The notes: generated from the letters alone by a model not told the origin. A stretch of DNA of 64,000 nucleotides from Cotesia glomerata (GCF_020080835.1 NC_058159.1:25702474-25766473); one strand, 5' to 3'. Shown: positions 12,701 through 27,700, counted from the first letter of the stretch. Made by a program: numbers and translations.

Positions 12701-15700
12701 TATTTAATATGATTAGCTCTGTTATATCTGAACAAGCTATTAAGCGAAATTTAATTGTATAAATAAATAAACGATGAATTAAATTAAAATTAATTAAAGA
12801 CAAAGAAAAATTTTTTTCAAAATTTTAGTTTTGTTGATTTTTACGAAAAAAAAACTTTTTTTTTTTAAAATTGAATTTTTTTATACTGACTAATGTTAAC
12901 TAAAAAAAAATTTTTTTTGTCCGTAGGAACAAAATTAAAATTTTACATCGTATAGTGTTCTCGAAGTCCATTTTTACACCAAAATTTTTTATAATTTCAA
13001 AAAAAATTTTTACCTGATACGTAAAGCTGCATTTCTGCAGAATCTTCACCATGGATGTTGCTAACAACAATTTTGTAGGTTCCTTCATCGTTAGGTTTAG
13101 TTTTTCGCATGCAAAGGGTAATGGAGTTGGTCTCGCTGTCGGTGAGGAATTTGTATCTGCCACCTTCGATGATTTCAGTCATACCCTTGTACCACTTGAA
13201 GGTGGGCGCGGGGGTTCCCTCCACCTGGACGGTGAGGTACCCCGTCGCATCTTCGACGGCGGAGTACGACTCCTGGACGTCGACAATCTGCGGTGGTCCA
13301 GCTGGTCCGACATCGCGGAGTGGTGTGCTAGGCTGGTTGATCTTATTCTCGAGGTCCGCCACGCTTGGTCTCCTTAAGTCCGTACTCGGACGACGTCGCT
13401 GTGTAATTAGAATATCGTTAATAACTCTATTTTTATTTTATTTACTTAATTTTAACATTTAAAGCCATATTAACAGCTTTTTTTTTTTTATTAATTTTAC
13501 TGTCAATAATTTACCAATGATACTCAATTTTTAATCCTTTTTCTACAATTAATTGCAAAAAAACATTTTTTTGCAAGGGTTAAGAATTTAATTTTTTTGC
13601 CTTACCTGTTTATTTACAAAATATCATTGGCATTAAATTAATAAAATTCATGTGCATACAATTATAACTATCAAGCAGTAAAATATACAAAGCATTTTGA
13701 GGATATATTTATAATTATAAAAAAAAAGAATATAAAAATGTGAAAAATAATAGTTTAGGATTTTTGAAAGCAATATACAAACAACATATCGTCATTAGAT
13801 ATTTTAGTGCTAGGAAATAAGTATTGTGCATTTTTATATAAAATTTTTTTTCTAAGAATTTATTTCAAATTTTTCATAGAAATTTAGATCAAGTTCAATT
13901 AAATTGAGAACATCGTCTGAAATTATGTTACAATATAAAACTTCATATGCTTACATAATATGTACTCAATTTTACAATAAATGTCCATGAAAAAAAAGCA
14001 GTTAATAGTTATAGTTTATAATGTAAATTTTGAGATTTAAATGCTTCGCAAAAAAAAAAAATTGGAAAAATTTTTAAAATATAATTTTCACAAACTTTGT
14101 AGGAAAAAACATTTTTTCACTGCAATTTTTCCAGTTTTTTTTTTTTCTCGGCGAACCTAACTATAAAAATTTATACTATAAACTGTAATAATTCATTTTT
14201 TCCGTGAATTAAAATCTAAAATTCATGCCATAATTTCAAAATTATTATAATTTTTCAGTTTACACAAAAAACAATTTCTTGAACCAAAAAAATTAACGAA
14301 GAAACTCAAAAAATAGTTTTGGTTTTTTATTTCAGCATGAAATTATAAATTTTTGTTACTATTAAAAAATAGTAACATTTATATATATTTTTTTTAATAA
14401 TCTTATTAAAAATTGAATATAAAAATGCATCGCAGTTATGGAAAAAAAGGAAAAATTGGTATTATAAAAAAAATGATAGATTATTTATATAAATAAAAAT
14501 TGTTGAGAATATAAATAGTGAGCCTGTAATGAATATGACAGTATAAGTATTATAAGTATAGAAGAACACATGTATTATTATTTACTATTATTATTATAAG
14601 TAGTAGTATTATTACATTACTATGTAAATAGTGATAACGAAAAGTTATAAAAATGAATGAAGTAATAAATAATTATTTTTATTATTCGGTGACTGCAGAG
14701 TGAAATATTAAAATTATAAATAAATCAGACTGCGAAACAAGTGATTTTAGTGGAACATATAAATTATAAAAAAAAAATTAAATATTAAATTAACACTGTG
14801 ATTTACGTGTATAGAAAGTAAACCCAAGAATCCAATTAGGTACAGAGTAAATCAAGCCGTTGATCTCATAATCTGGCTTAGGATCAAGGCATTTCAATTA
14901 TTTTATGAGACACATTATGACCTCGCTAGTTAATTGGGAATCAATGGAAATTAATCAGTTCGGACATGAATATGCTAAATTCGTATCTAGGGTACTCTGG
15001 GTTCTTATTTCGCAGTCGTTACTTTTATTTTATTATATATTTATTAATTTACTATTTTTAAATTATTATTTTTTGTAAATTAATAAATATTTTATTATTA
15101 TATTAATTAATAAATTAATAAATAGTTAAGAAGACAAATGAGGATATTTACAGGAGTGAAGAAACAAGGATTTACAATGACCCGTAGAAAATTTTTCTAA
15201 AAACTACTATCTAAAAAAATCTATTGATTTCGATCGCTTGTATTTACAAATTTAACATTTAATTATAAAAAATATAATATTTACAAGATTCGATTATTGT
15301 ACATATATATTTACAGATTGTACACAGAAAAAGAAATTAACTTGAATCAAGAGAAAAATTCTTGAACAAAGAAAATAATTTTGAAGAAGTTCATTGTCTT
15401 GAATCAAGTAAAATTTACAACCAAAAAAAATTTCTTAGTTTAAGAATTTTTTAACTCAAACCAAGAAGATGAAATTCTTCAAAATTATTTTCTTGATTCA
15501 AATAAATTTTTTTTCTGTGTAAGAGTGACAAAAAATGACAAACATACAAAAGCGCGTCTGAAAAATTTACAAATGAAAATAATTACAAATGATCAATGAA
15601 CAACAATTAAACGACTTTTATTCACGTTTCAAAATTATCTAACCTGTTTGTCTTGGACCACACCGGGGCGCCCAAGTTTATTCTGCTTGTCAATAAAAAA

Positions 15701-18700
15701 AATAATTTAATAATCTGATTTTAAGGGACTAGAGTTCTTAGGTGAGGATAATATTTAAACTTATTTTAATAAATTAAATATATTATATAGATAAAATAAA
15801 ATTAGAGTAGCAAGTGAGGCAATTATCAGATTTGCAGCAGCAGCGCCAGCAGCTCCAGTATTAGCTAAAAAAATTTCAATTAATTTATTATTTTTATTAA
15901 TTAATTTATTATTCGAGGAAAATTGTTAACCAGTTTGATATTTAATGTTGAATAGTGTAAAGAGTTTGTTTAATTGTTTATTAATCTTGATGAGTAGCTC
16001 GGTGAATATAAGAAATATAAGAATTAATGATGAGAAATTGAAGATAGAGATGATTGTCCATATAATTGATATTGTGACTGATGATGATGATTGGTGATTA
16101 GTAGGAGCTAGATTGTAATTAATAATAATAGACTCTTTAAAATAAAATAAACAAAATATTTATTCCAGTTTCTCGTAAATTTTAACCGGATAATAATTAG
16201 GAATCTAAAAATCATCTTGAAAGTAACGTCAAGATGAATTATTGCGGGTATGAGCAAAAATATGAAAAATATTTAATAAGGGTAAAATATATTTAAGTAT
16301 TAAGTGAGTAATTAATAAAAATAAAAATGCGGTCGATGGTCTTGGTTTATAGGTAAGCTTTGTGTTTCACAAATCTCACCTTGATGTCCAACACCTCGCC
16401 TGGGCGCAACTTTCCAGCCTGCACAAAATTACAGACAACTATCAACGAGGGTACGTTTACATTAACATTAAAATATTTTTATCGATTTTAGATAAATAGT
16501 TCAAAACTTTTACTCGTTTATCGGTACTTTTTATTGAGTAAGATGATTATATTAATAATAATATTATTATTATTATTTTAACTAGCTATGAGATGAGATG
16601 ACTGTCCAAATGCCTTTGGACGATAGAACATTTTTTATGATAAAGAAGTCTCTGGTTCCTGTAGTCAAGTTTGTTATGAGAAAATTTAATTAGAGATTTA
16701 GCTAGCTATAAAAAGAAAAAGAGATTAATAGTTTTTTTTTATGATATTCAAGATAGTTGAATTTTACTGTAGCCAGATGTTGAGAGCGTGCGATAGAAAG
16801 CGCAAAGATACAGGGTTCGATTCCTGCTGCCGGTAAATGGTGTAAATTTTTTAATTTTTTTTATCAACTATCTTGAAATAATTGATGATTTAAATAGAGT
16901 AAAGTATTTTAGCATACGGATTGCGGAAAAGGAATCTCGAATTATTTTTTAAATTCAATTTTTATACTTACAAAATTATTCTAGTTTTTTTCTTCAATAA
17001 AAAAATTTTCTTAAAAAAATAATAACAGTGGTATCAAAGTATCTTTTTTGAATACAATAAAAGCAAATGACAGAGTAAGAAGCAAGTGATTAATTAACAA
17101 ACTGTGTATCGGGACACCAGTTCTGATCCCTGACAATCATTTAGCATTAAGTTAAATTGTTAACACGGTGTAACAACATTGTTGAGCAATCCGTCAAGCT
17201 TAATTGTTGTGGCTAGTTACCGCTACACGTGTCACGACAATAACGCTGGCCAAAGCACGAGCCAGGGCGTCAATTTGATGATTGCCAACAAGAACTTGAC
17301 AATTAACTATTAATCATTGGGAGATAAGATAAATATCAATACATTATACAATATATTTTTCTAAAGACTGGTTTTTATAATACTATAAATCTGAATTTTG
17401 TTGGCTATCCATTCTATTACACGAATTTTCATCTAATTATTTATAATATCGTTAGCCTGTATTCCCTCCAGGCATAAATATCAATATTGACAAAAAAATG
17501 ATAATTAGATAATAAATTCCAACGACTTTGTTTTGGCTGAACACGAGGTCAAATTTTTAGTGAGTTACTGAAAAGCGAGCCACCCTCAGTCCTCAGTCTT
17601 GTGATTAGAGTCCTAAATTCTGTTTGTCTGTGTCCCAGTCTCAGTCTGGGCGCAATTAAAGCCGATGATGAATAGCTGTCAGGTAATATATTATATCATT
17701 AGTTAATTTATACACAAAATAGCTCGCATATATTAACGACATATATAATAATATAAGTGCAGATAAATATCAGCAGTCTGGTTCTAGTTGTGCTTTAATT
17801 TTCATGAGCCATTAACGTTCTTTAGGATGTCGACGCCAATAATAATAGAGTAGAGAGCTCCGGGGCGTAGCGACGCGTACCTTTGGTTTTAAAGTTAAAT
17901 GATTTAAGAATGATCGTCAAATGGACTTATCGACCTGCCAGATGGCACAGGGGCCTACTCAACAGTAATCTATCTATCCGTGTTACATTTTTTATTTATA
18001 CATAAGTATGTCTTTAAATGTTATTTTCAGATTTAGTATTTTAAGAATTTAATTACTACCCCGCGGGCAATCGTGCGCAAAAACTCATCTTAGACGCTGC
18101 TTTTAACATACCACTTTATTATAGTTATATTAATTATTATTATTATTAATATCACAACTATAACAGCGTACAAAGTGACATTTTAAGATATTTCGAGAGT
18201 CCTTTTCCACATGATACAACGCTTACGGTTATTAATATTACTCGAGATTATTAATATCCTCGTCATCGTCTATCGATTAAGGTGTGAGAAGGTGCTGATT
18301 ATAAGAGACCTAAAGATATTTAATGCAGTCATGCTTCTCTTTATCAGATTTTTTCCCGAGCTCTCAGAGTCCGTGCCAGATGCCATATGCAAATGCATTT
18401 TATTTTTTTTCTTTCCGTTTATTTAATATGCTCCATTCGGTGAGTCACTCATTGGCTCTTATGCTTTTATAATTGTCTTTTATTCTATCAAATTTTATTA
18501 TTTTTTGATACTGAAAGTAGACAATTTTTTTTAATTTGTTTAATAGTAATCAAAAAATTTTTTAAATTTCAATTTTGAATATTCAAAAGTTATAAAATGG
18601 TAATTGCTTACATTTTTTAAAACATCAATTTTTTTATTTAAAAATTTAAATTTAAAATTAATTTTTTTTTTTGATGAATTTTAAGGAAAAAAATATAATT

Positions 18701-21700
18701 CATATGAAAAATTTGTAATTTTTTTTATCAAGTAAATTCTAAAAAAAAATTTTAATATATTTATTCATTCTTTATAATAATTATAATTTTATATTAAAAA
18801 ATTTTTTTAATTTTCTGTCATTAAAAATGTTAAATAAGGTAAAAGCCCCAATAGATGATCATGTACCAGTATATGATCACTCCATGTATTTGTATACCTA
18901 TATTTATGAATATAGATATACAAATACATGGAGTGATCATATACTGGTACGTGATCATCTATTGGGGCTTTTACCTTATTTTTACTAATTTAAAAAAAAT
19001 TTTTTACTAATTAAGGTAAAAGCCCCAATAGATGATCATGTACCAGTATATGATCACTCCGTGTATTTGTATACCTATATTTGTGAATATAGATATACAA
19101 ATACATGGAGTGATCATATACTGGTACGTGATCATCTATTGGGGCTTTTACCTTATCTGTATTATATTTTATATTATAAATTATAAATTGATATTTAGGG
19201 AAAAAAAAAAAAAAAAAAAAAAAAAATTGTCTATTAAAAGTTCTCAATATCATTTCCAAAAATTATCAATTTGACAGCTAACAATTACTTTAAATATTAA
19301 TATGGTGGTAAAAAAATCAGTAATTATTTTTGTACCACATGTAAGTGCATGATTGTGCCGTGTTATAAATGCGAGAGTAAAAAAAGTAAAATAAGAATGC
19401 AGTTTAATGTAATAAGTAGTAGAATAGAAGAATTCCGGAGATTTGCGGCATTTCTCACCTTCTTCTCCTCAATCACCTCTCCAGGACGCAGCTTCCTATG
19501 CTCCTACGGATCAAATTGTTATGTAGACTGTATTGTGTAACGTGTATATGTCATAGTCATGATATATTCTCTATCTATACACCTATTACTAAATATCTTA
19601 AACAAAAATTATAAATTAATCTGATCTGCTTCTTGGCAACCTGTAAACCCACCTAATCATAATTAGGATCATTGGAATAAAATGTTTGGGATAGAATTAA
19701 GCGTAACCGCGCTTATAACTCCAGACAAGCGATACTCGTCAATTCAAGTAGACTAATACAATATGCCAGCAATTTAAATTAACAATCTACGGTGACTAAA
19801 ATGATTTATAATAACTATAAAGGAAAACACATGTATAAACTGACGCATGACTAAAATTTGACAAATACAGTAAAAAAAAATATAAAACAAAGGTTTTCTT
19901 CACAATGCAAGGTACGAATATCTACCAAGGATGTTTTGACTATTTTGAGCAAAAATTTTTACAAACTACTGATTTTTGGTATTTCTTATTTAATAAATTA
20001 ATTTATTGATTGATTAATAAATTGTTGATGAAGATAAAATTTTCCGACACCAAAAATCAGCAGAAAATTGACCAAAAAAAAGTTTCAAAAGTTTTACCTC
20101 GTCGCTGATGATAAGACTAGGTCTACGTCCCAATTCCTCGGGAGGAATTAATGAACCACGGCGACTACTTGCACCACTTCCAGGTATAAGTGATGGTCTT
20201 CTGCTACCAACAGGCGTAGTTTCGCGGATAACTTCGATCTTAGGTGTCTCTTGTGGCGCAACTATTTCCGGTAACTTGGGCTACAATTGAAAAAAAAATC
20301 ATCAACAATCAACACCTCACGACACTTCACTTATATATTTTTATTTAATAAATAAATAAATAAATTTTTGTTGTAATTAAAACGGTAATTTTTACGAGAC
20401 GAAGCGGCTTAGTGGATCCATGACTGGCCACTGGGACGACGGATTTTACACAGACAAAATTTGGTGGACACGCACCGATAGATACTGAAAATAGAAAACG
20501 TCCCTCTCCTTATCCCTTGTAATAATAAGAAGCTGCGGACAATAAGTTGGCCTTAAAAGCCTAACGGGTATTTATTTTTTGTACCGATAATTGGAATAGT
20601 GTAATTAGATCACGGGTGTCGGGGTTTTAATTTAGTTTTTTTATTTAATTTATGGGTGAATGAATGTTTTATTTTTTATCCTCGTAGTAAAAATAGTAAA
20701 TTAGGACTGTTTTATTCTTTATTTGATGAATAATCTCGTTGTTTGGTTGCCAAAAATTTTTCGAGAATCAGGAGCTGAGATATTCTTGATGATTAATTAC
20801 TAAGGACGGCGATAACATTTGAAGCGATAATTAGCGCACACCCACGGTCAGTTTATTAATTTTGGTAAGACGGTTTTACCGCAATTATAATATCGTATGG
20901 TTGCCAGTCTTAGTCGCGCTACTTCTAACTCTCAAGCGATTTCCATTTTTATCTTACCTTTGATTCGAATTTCTGAAACAAAAAATAACAATTTATTTAT
21001 AATTAATTATCAGTGAATCAAATTTTTTTTTTCAATAAATTAAAATAATTACCTGAGTAGCTGGTCGCTCAAGTTTTGTCTTATCACGACCCGCGTATTC
21101 GCCAAACTCGAATTCTTGAGGCTTCTCCAAAACTGGACGCTCGTAATCTGGAATTTCCGGAAGCTCGTAGTTTTTTTCTTTGTCCGCTTTCGAAGTTTTT
21201 GACTTTTTCTTCTCTTCGACTTTGCTTTTCTCCGTTTTCTAAATAAATTCCAATTAAAAAAATTATCATCCACTCAATAAAAATTTTTCTCATTAATCGA
21301 TTATTAAAAAAAAAATACAAAAATTAAAATATTGTACAATTTAAAAAAACTTATTTTTTAATTATATGTTTATTGCAATGATTGCATGGATGATTTTTTA
21401 TTGCAATGATTTTGTTTTAATGCTTATAATTTATAATTATTAAGAATATGCGGTGATACAATGGTGTATAATTATAATGATTTAAGCGGAGTGCTGATGG
21501 GTGAATTTTTATTAATCATACATTAAGGAATTAATGTGTATCATACAATCATACCATTAAGGAATTTTAATTCGTGCAGAGAACGAAATTTAGAAAGCTG
21601 ATTTATAATTAATTATCGTAATTTTAAAAATACACAGTAAAAAATTTTGTGTGATTGTGTAAAAAAATTTTTTGTTAAATATTTAACGCAAATTTTTTAC

Positions 21701-24700
21701 TGTATATAAGAAGTCGGCTTTTTAAGAAAGAAGTAAAGTTTTTTCAAAAAATTTTGAAGTCTGATTTTATTGGTTTGATCCACGGATACCTTTAGCTCGA
21801 CAATATAGCCATGTTCTGCCGTCTCAGGCTGTTTTTGTTCTTTAGTTACGGGTTTTAGTTGTACATTGAAGAAGTTCTCGAATTTAGCTGCTACCTTCGG
21901 CAAATTACGATCCGAATTTTCGTTTGTAGCGTTGCCATTGGTTTCTACTTGCTACATCATTGTCGACAAATTTTTAATTCATTAGATTGTTCTTAGCCAA
22001 TTTACAGCGACTTTATGTTGGATTTTAAATTATATTCTACATGATTAGTTTTTTTCTAAACTAATAAAACAATTAAGCAAACCACAAGTACTTACAGGTA
22101 TTTACAAATATTTACAAGGGTTTTTTAATACTATGGTTTTATTTACAAGTAAGAATTAATTTTTAGTTAATTTTACCTTTAGTTCGACCTTGTTCAGCTC
22201 CTTTTCTTCCGGCTGTAACAAAAAAAATTAATTTATTTTATTGATAAATTTAATAAAATTAATTTATTAAAATTTTAACTATTAAAAAAAAAAAAAAAAT
22301 ATTATAAGCACCTTTTGAACAGGTTTCAAACTTGTGCGCCTTAGTACAGCTTCTTCCTTCTGTAAAAAAAATAATTAATTAATTAAATTGATAAAAAAAA
22401 TTTTTTCATCCTTTCAATAGTGATTTGTTACTCGTACTGAAAGTAATTAGTTTTATTGAATTAAAATTACATAATTAATGAAGATAATTATTACAGAGCT
22501 GCTGAAAATTAATTAATTAATATAATAGTGCTAGTGATTTAAAAATATTAAGAATACCAAAATGCTGAGGCCGTGCGTTGATTAATAACTAGATATTTCG
22601 ATAAATTGTGCATGATGATGAAGATGATGATGATGATGAGTAATTGTAAGTTTAATTGTAAGTAAATGCTGGTGATTGTTCAATACGGATGCCGATTAAT
22701 AATCTGTTTATTTATTTAAAAGTGTAATTTTTAGTGTATACCTTCAGTTCGGGTTTAAGAAGATTACTTTTGGGTTTAAGTTTACTAGGCTCATCCTTCT
22801 AAAAATGAATAAGATTTATTTCGAGGTGAGAAAGTTATAAATTTAGATAAAACGTTAATTTACATATTATATATTAAAATTTAAATGATGTGCGAACAGT
22901 TTTGTGTACCTTGGACTCCTCGGGTTTGCCAAGGGTGGCTTTTGGTTTTGGAATTGGTTCTTCCTGTAATGTTTTATGTTTACGTAATTTTACACGGATT
23001 ATTAATTTTATTTCGTAATTGTGTTTTTATAATTATAACTCTAATATTTTGTTTGTAATTAATCAACTGTTTGTGTACCTTAGGCTCAGTCGCTTTGGCA
23101 GCAACGGGTTTTAATGTTACTTCCGGTTTGGCCTGCATTAATTGTGAAAATTAATAAATTTATTTCATTTCATTACCAATTATGTTTTATTAATTTCAAT
23201 TTGTTCATACTCTATCTACCTCTTTATCATTTTCCGGTTCCTTCTTTGAAATTGATAACCGTTTCTGAAAATTATTTTCACGATTTGCCAATTAGTATTT
23301 TACTTAGTTTCAAAATTTTATTTTTTTATTTTTACCTTCGGTGTGGGTTCATCCACAGGTAATTTTGATTTAGATTCTGGTTTTTCCTACAAATTTTCAA
23401 TTTTTTTTTTTTTTTAATAATTTTGTTTCAGAGTAATTTCAAGTAATGAAAGTTTAAATGTGTTTGAATGTACCTTTGGCTCTTCAATTGCTTCAGATTT
23501 TGGTTTACTCACTGGTTTTGTTTTCTAAATTTTCATTTTTTTTTTTTATTAAGTTTTCTTCTTTGGATACAAAATAATATATCAAATAATTTAAACTTAC
23601 CTTCTCTGTAGTTTTAGTTTTTTCCATAATTGATGTTCGCCGACTTTCTGATTTATTCTCTTCGACCTGAGTAAAAAATTTTAAATATTCAATTTTCATC
23701 TACCAAAACTAATAATTAACTAAATAACATCAACAAATAAAATTCAAGTAATGAAACTATTTGATGCCGGTACACCGTAAATTGATTATAATTCCAATTA
23801 GATTTTTTTTTTAACATGTGTAATTCTTTGCCAATTGAATAATTTTGTTTCATGGTGTACCTGCTGTATTGATGAACGTCTACTGGATACGGGAGAACCA
23901 TTTTCGGAGATCTACAAGGAATAGGGATGGAAATAAGTAATAAAATATTTATAATTAATTTATATAAAATAGGTAATTATTCACAAGTAGGGTCAAACAT
24001 ATTTTTGGCGTATCTAGGTGAAAAATTAACATTTAAAAATTTTTTTTTTCTATTTTGTTTGTAATTACGGCAGATTTATGGTGGTGATATCGAAAATATT
24101 AAAAAATTAATATTCCGATAGCCATTTTGCCTTCAAAAGTTGGAAAAAATTTTGGCTTTCATGTTTTTGGATAAAATTTCTATTTTATCCTTTTTCGATG
24201 TCTTTGATATATTTTTTTTTTTTTGAAAAGTACATAAAAAAATGAACAATTAAAAAAAAAAAGTTGAATGACAATTTTTTAAAAAATTTATAAATTTTTT
24301 TGAAAATTTGTAAAATTTGTTAAAATTGTAGTAATCAACTTTTTTTTTTTTTAATTGTTTATTTTTTATGTATTTTAAAAAAAAAAAATATATCAAAATT
24401 TTTTTTTTTAATTTCGTTCAAAAAAATGAAAATTAAAATGGTAGACCCCACTTGTAAATAATTACCTTAATTTTAATTAATTTTCAATAAAAAAATTTAA
24501 GAATCTTGATATATAAATTATTAAAAAATTCAAAAAAAAAAAAAGAAATTTTACCGTTTCCTCTGTAGTGGAGACGAGAGAGCTTCTTCGACTTTCAGTT
24601 TTCAATTCTTCTACCTGTAATTTCCAATAAATATTACACAACCCTATTATATTTGATTTATAAATTTTTATTATAAATTGTTTTTAATTACCCTACTGAC

Positions 24701-27700
24701 TGATGTTTTACGCAATGTAACTTTTTCAGGTTTCGGTGTGGTTTCACGAGATTCTGGTTCTTTCTTTTTGAGAATTTTCTTTAAAAAAAAAAAGTTAATA
24801 ATTTATAAAGGTGAATTCAATATTCAGTAAAAAGTTAAAAATGTCTTACCTTCTCAGGTTCTTTCTTCTCTTCTGGTTTGAGTTCAGTTTTCTTCTGCAA
24901 TTTTTAACAAAAATTTAAATCATAGTACGCATTAGCTTTTTCAAATTAAAAAAAAAAATTACAAAAATAAATACCTTGATAGACTTTCTTTCTTCGGTAG
25001 CTTCACCATTCTTAACAGTTTCTTCCTCCTTTTTCTACCCGAATAAAAATATTATTTAAAAACAACGAATTTATAAACCGCATATACACTCGAATTTAAT
25101 GTAAAAAATGTAAACACTTCATGCAGAAATTCATGCAAATTCACAAAAATTGGGGCAAAATATAATAAATTGTAGGATGTTTATTTTAGCCTTGGGTATC
25201 TCGAGCGAAATAAGCTTAAGCTCAGAAGCTTTTTATGTAATTGATGAACCAGCCACTCTAAACAGAAATCATTGATTAAGTAAACAGAAAAAAAAGTAAA
25301 CAACCTGGAAAAATAATTTATTTTTAAATCTTTAACTCAAACCAAATAAATAAGTCTAATGGCATTGATCAAATATTAATAGCATATATATTAAACTTTC
25401 TACTAAGCGTATGATTAATTGCCGACAGTTAAATGTCGAAATCTAAAAGCTTTAAAAGTATAATCAATCGTACGCTTTTTTTTTAAACTCACCAATGTCT
25501 CAATCTTCTGAAAATAAAAATAATTATCATTAATAACTTGAAAGCTCATCAAATATTTTAAACAATATACAAAATTATTCAAATTTTTATTCTAATTACT
25601 TTTTAAAAATCATGAAATCTAATTTTAGGTAAAATTTTCATGCTTGGATAACGAAATTTTCTTTTTTTTATAATCCATACTCTACTTCAATAAATTAACA
25701 TTCCAATTTTTTGTTCAGTTATTGTGAAATTAAAATATTAAAAAGTTGAAGTACTGACGAAAAATATCCTTAGAAATAATTAAACTCAACATTTATTGTA
25801 TATGTGTGTTTATAATTGTCAATAACTTCAGAGCAATTACTTTTTGATACTAACTAACACAAAATGGAGGACAGTTATACAAAAATGGTGGCTTACGTAC
25901 AAAAAAATTCACCCAGGAATAATTAAAAAAATTCTAAGGGAAGTTATTTTAAATATCTGTAATCATTAATCATGATTATTAATTATGAAAGTTTATACAT
26001 GATTGCAACTGCTCAAAAGTTAAAAAAAAAAAAAAAAAGTTATGTGTTACCTTGTCAGGTTTGTCGATACCATTTGTTTTGGTTTCAGGCTTGTCCTTAA
26101 AGAAATAAAAAAAAATATCGTGGATAATCAGGCTCGGATAAAAAATAAACTATACTTTGAATGAGCGGAAATATATACAGATGATAAATATGCTGAAGAG
26201 AAGAAATACTGAGATGACAGAAGAAGAATAGAGTCCAGATAATAAGCTATAGTTTTAATTTGTAAGTGTAAAAGATGTCAGAATAGAGTAAAAGTGTAAG
26301 TGTGATTTGAAGGTGTACCTCGATGAGAACAGAATAATCAGAAGCTTCGGACTTAGGTTCGTCAATGATTGCTTCTGTAACGCTGGATTCGACGACACTC
26401 ACCGAATCCTCCTCTATTTCTTCTTCATCAATATCTTCTTCACTCAATTCACTACTACTGTCAATAGTATGATCTCCATTGGATTCAGACATTGATATCT
26501 CCTATGAGCGTATTGACAAAAAAATTTTGAACGAATAAAAAAAAAGTCGCGCTACCAAATTTCCAATATTTAGAGATTTTTCAGCGAAGCATGTTGATCC
26601 TTGAGTTAGAGTCAGTGCATTGAAGCATTTTGCTAATTTCTAAAATATTGTTAGTCGTGTAAATAACAAACCATAAATAATTCATTAGTATCTCGTGTAC
26701 CTTCTTCTCTTCAATCTTTTTGATCTCCTCAATTTTCTTTTTCTCTTCAACTTTGACTTCTTCTATCTTCTTCTTCTCCTCGACTTTCTTCTCTTCAATC
26801 TTCTCCTCGACCTTTTCTTCCTCCTTCTTTTCAACCTTTTTCTTTTTCTTCTTCTCTTCTTCTTCATCTTTTTTCTTTTCCTCACGCTTCTACAATTTTA
26901 TGGTGTTAATAACAAATCATGCGCTTACTTTATTGTAAATTAATCACAGGGAAGAAATTAATCACATAAATAGTTTTAATAATTTACATTGTCTTATCTG
27001 CGATGACCTTTCAAGTTAATAATAGTTTTAATTCAAGTAAATTGTAAATAATTACAAGACTTATCGTCTTCGTATGTATTTTTTGTATAATACTTATCAT
27101 ATAAATTACCTTGACTGTTACAGTTGTACTCGACTCATCTTTGCCAGCTTCGTTGCTGACGACTACCTTATAAGTGCCGCTGAACTCTTCAGTTGACGAA
27201 GTAATTACCAACTTCATCTCGATTCCATTGAAAGAAATATTAACATTCTTTGTACTGGTAAGTATTGTTGTATCTCTGTACCACTCGATAGTGACTTTCT
27301 TATTTTGACGCGTAAGCGAAGCTGATAGTTCGATTGTTTCACCATATTCGACAGTCTGAAAAAAATTATAATTACATTAATTACTTATCATGCAGTTTTA
27401 TAAAAAATTTAACAAATAATTTTACAGTTTATAAATTTAACGAAAATTTCAAAGAGATTTAAAATGTAAAATTATATAATTAACACACTGATAGAAGGAT
27501 TTGTTTATAGTTAAAAATATTTGTTAATATTTAATGAATCATTTATTAGAGACCACTTTTTAGTCCTTAACAAATATTTTTTAGTATTTAAAAAGAGTTA
27601 TTAATATTTAATAAATGAATATCAGATTTATTAAATATAAACAAATCATTTTAAATACTAAGAAATATTTGTTTAATACTTAAAATTGGTCTCTAATAAA

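Larger units (their letters stand above)
16876..19458. other. bt intron, no gene seen apart from palindromes
   Basis: The stretch contains the twin palindromes at 18834-19155. Around 17100-17300 and 17800-17960 the sequence is less AT-rich (for example ccggggcgtagcgacgcg at 17858) but I find no coding frame; it could be regulatory. Confidence 0.5.

Noticed and set aside
18211..18426. 71-codon open frame
   Set aside because: Low-complexity hydrophobic sequence in an intron, without splice or homology support.
18834..19155. CRISPR-like repeats
   Set aside because: Two palindromic copies only, no spacers, in a eukaryotic intron; a foldback element explains them.
26695..26943. Plus-strand frames rich in F and L, resembling membrane proteins
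   Set aside because: They are the complement of the lysine/glutamate-rich PEVK-like exon on the minus strand.
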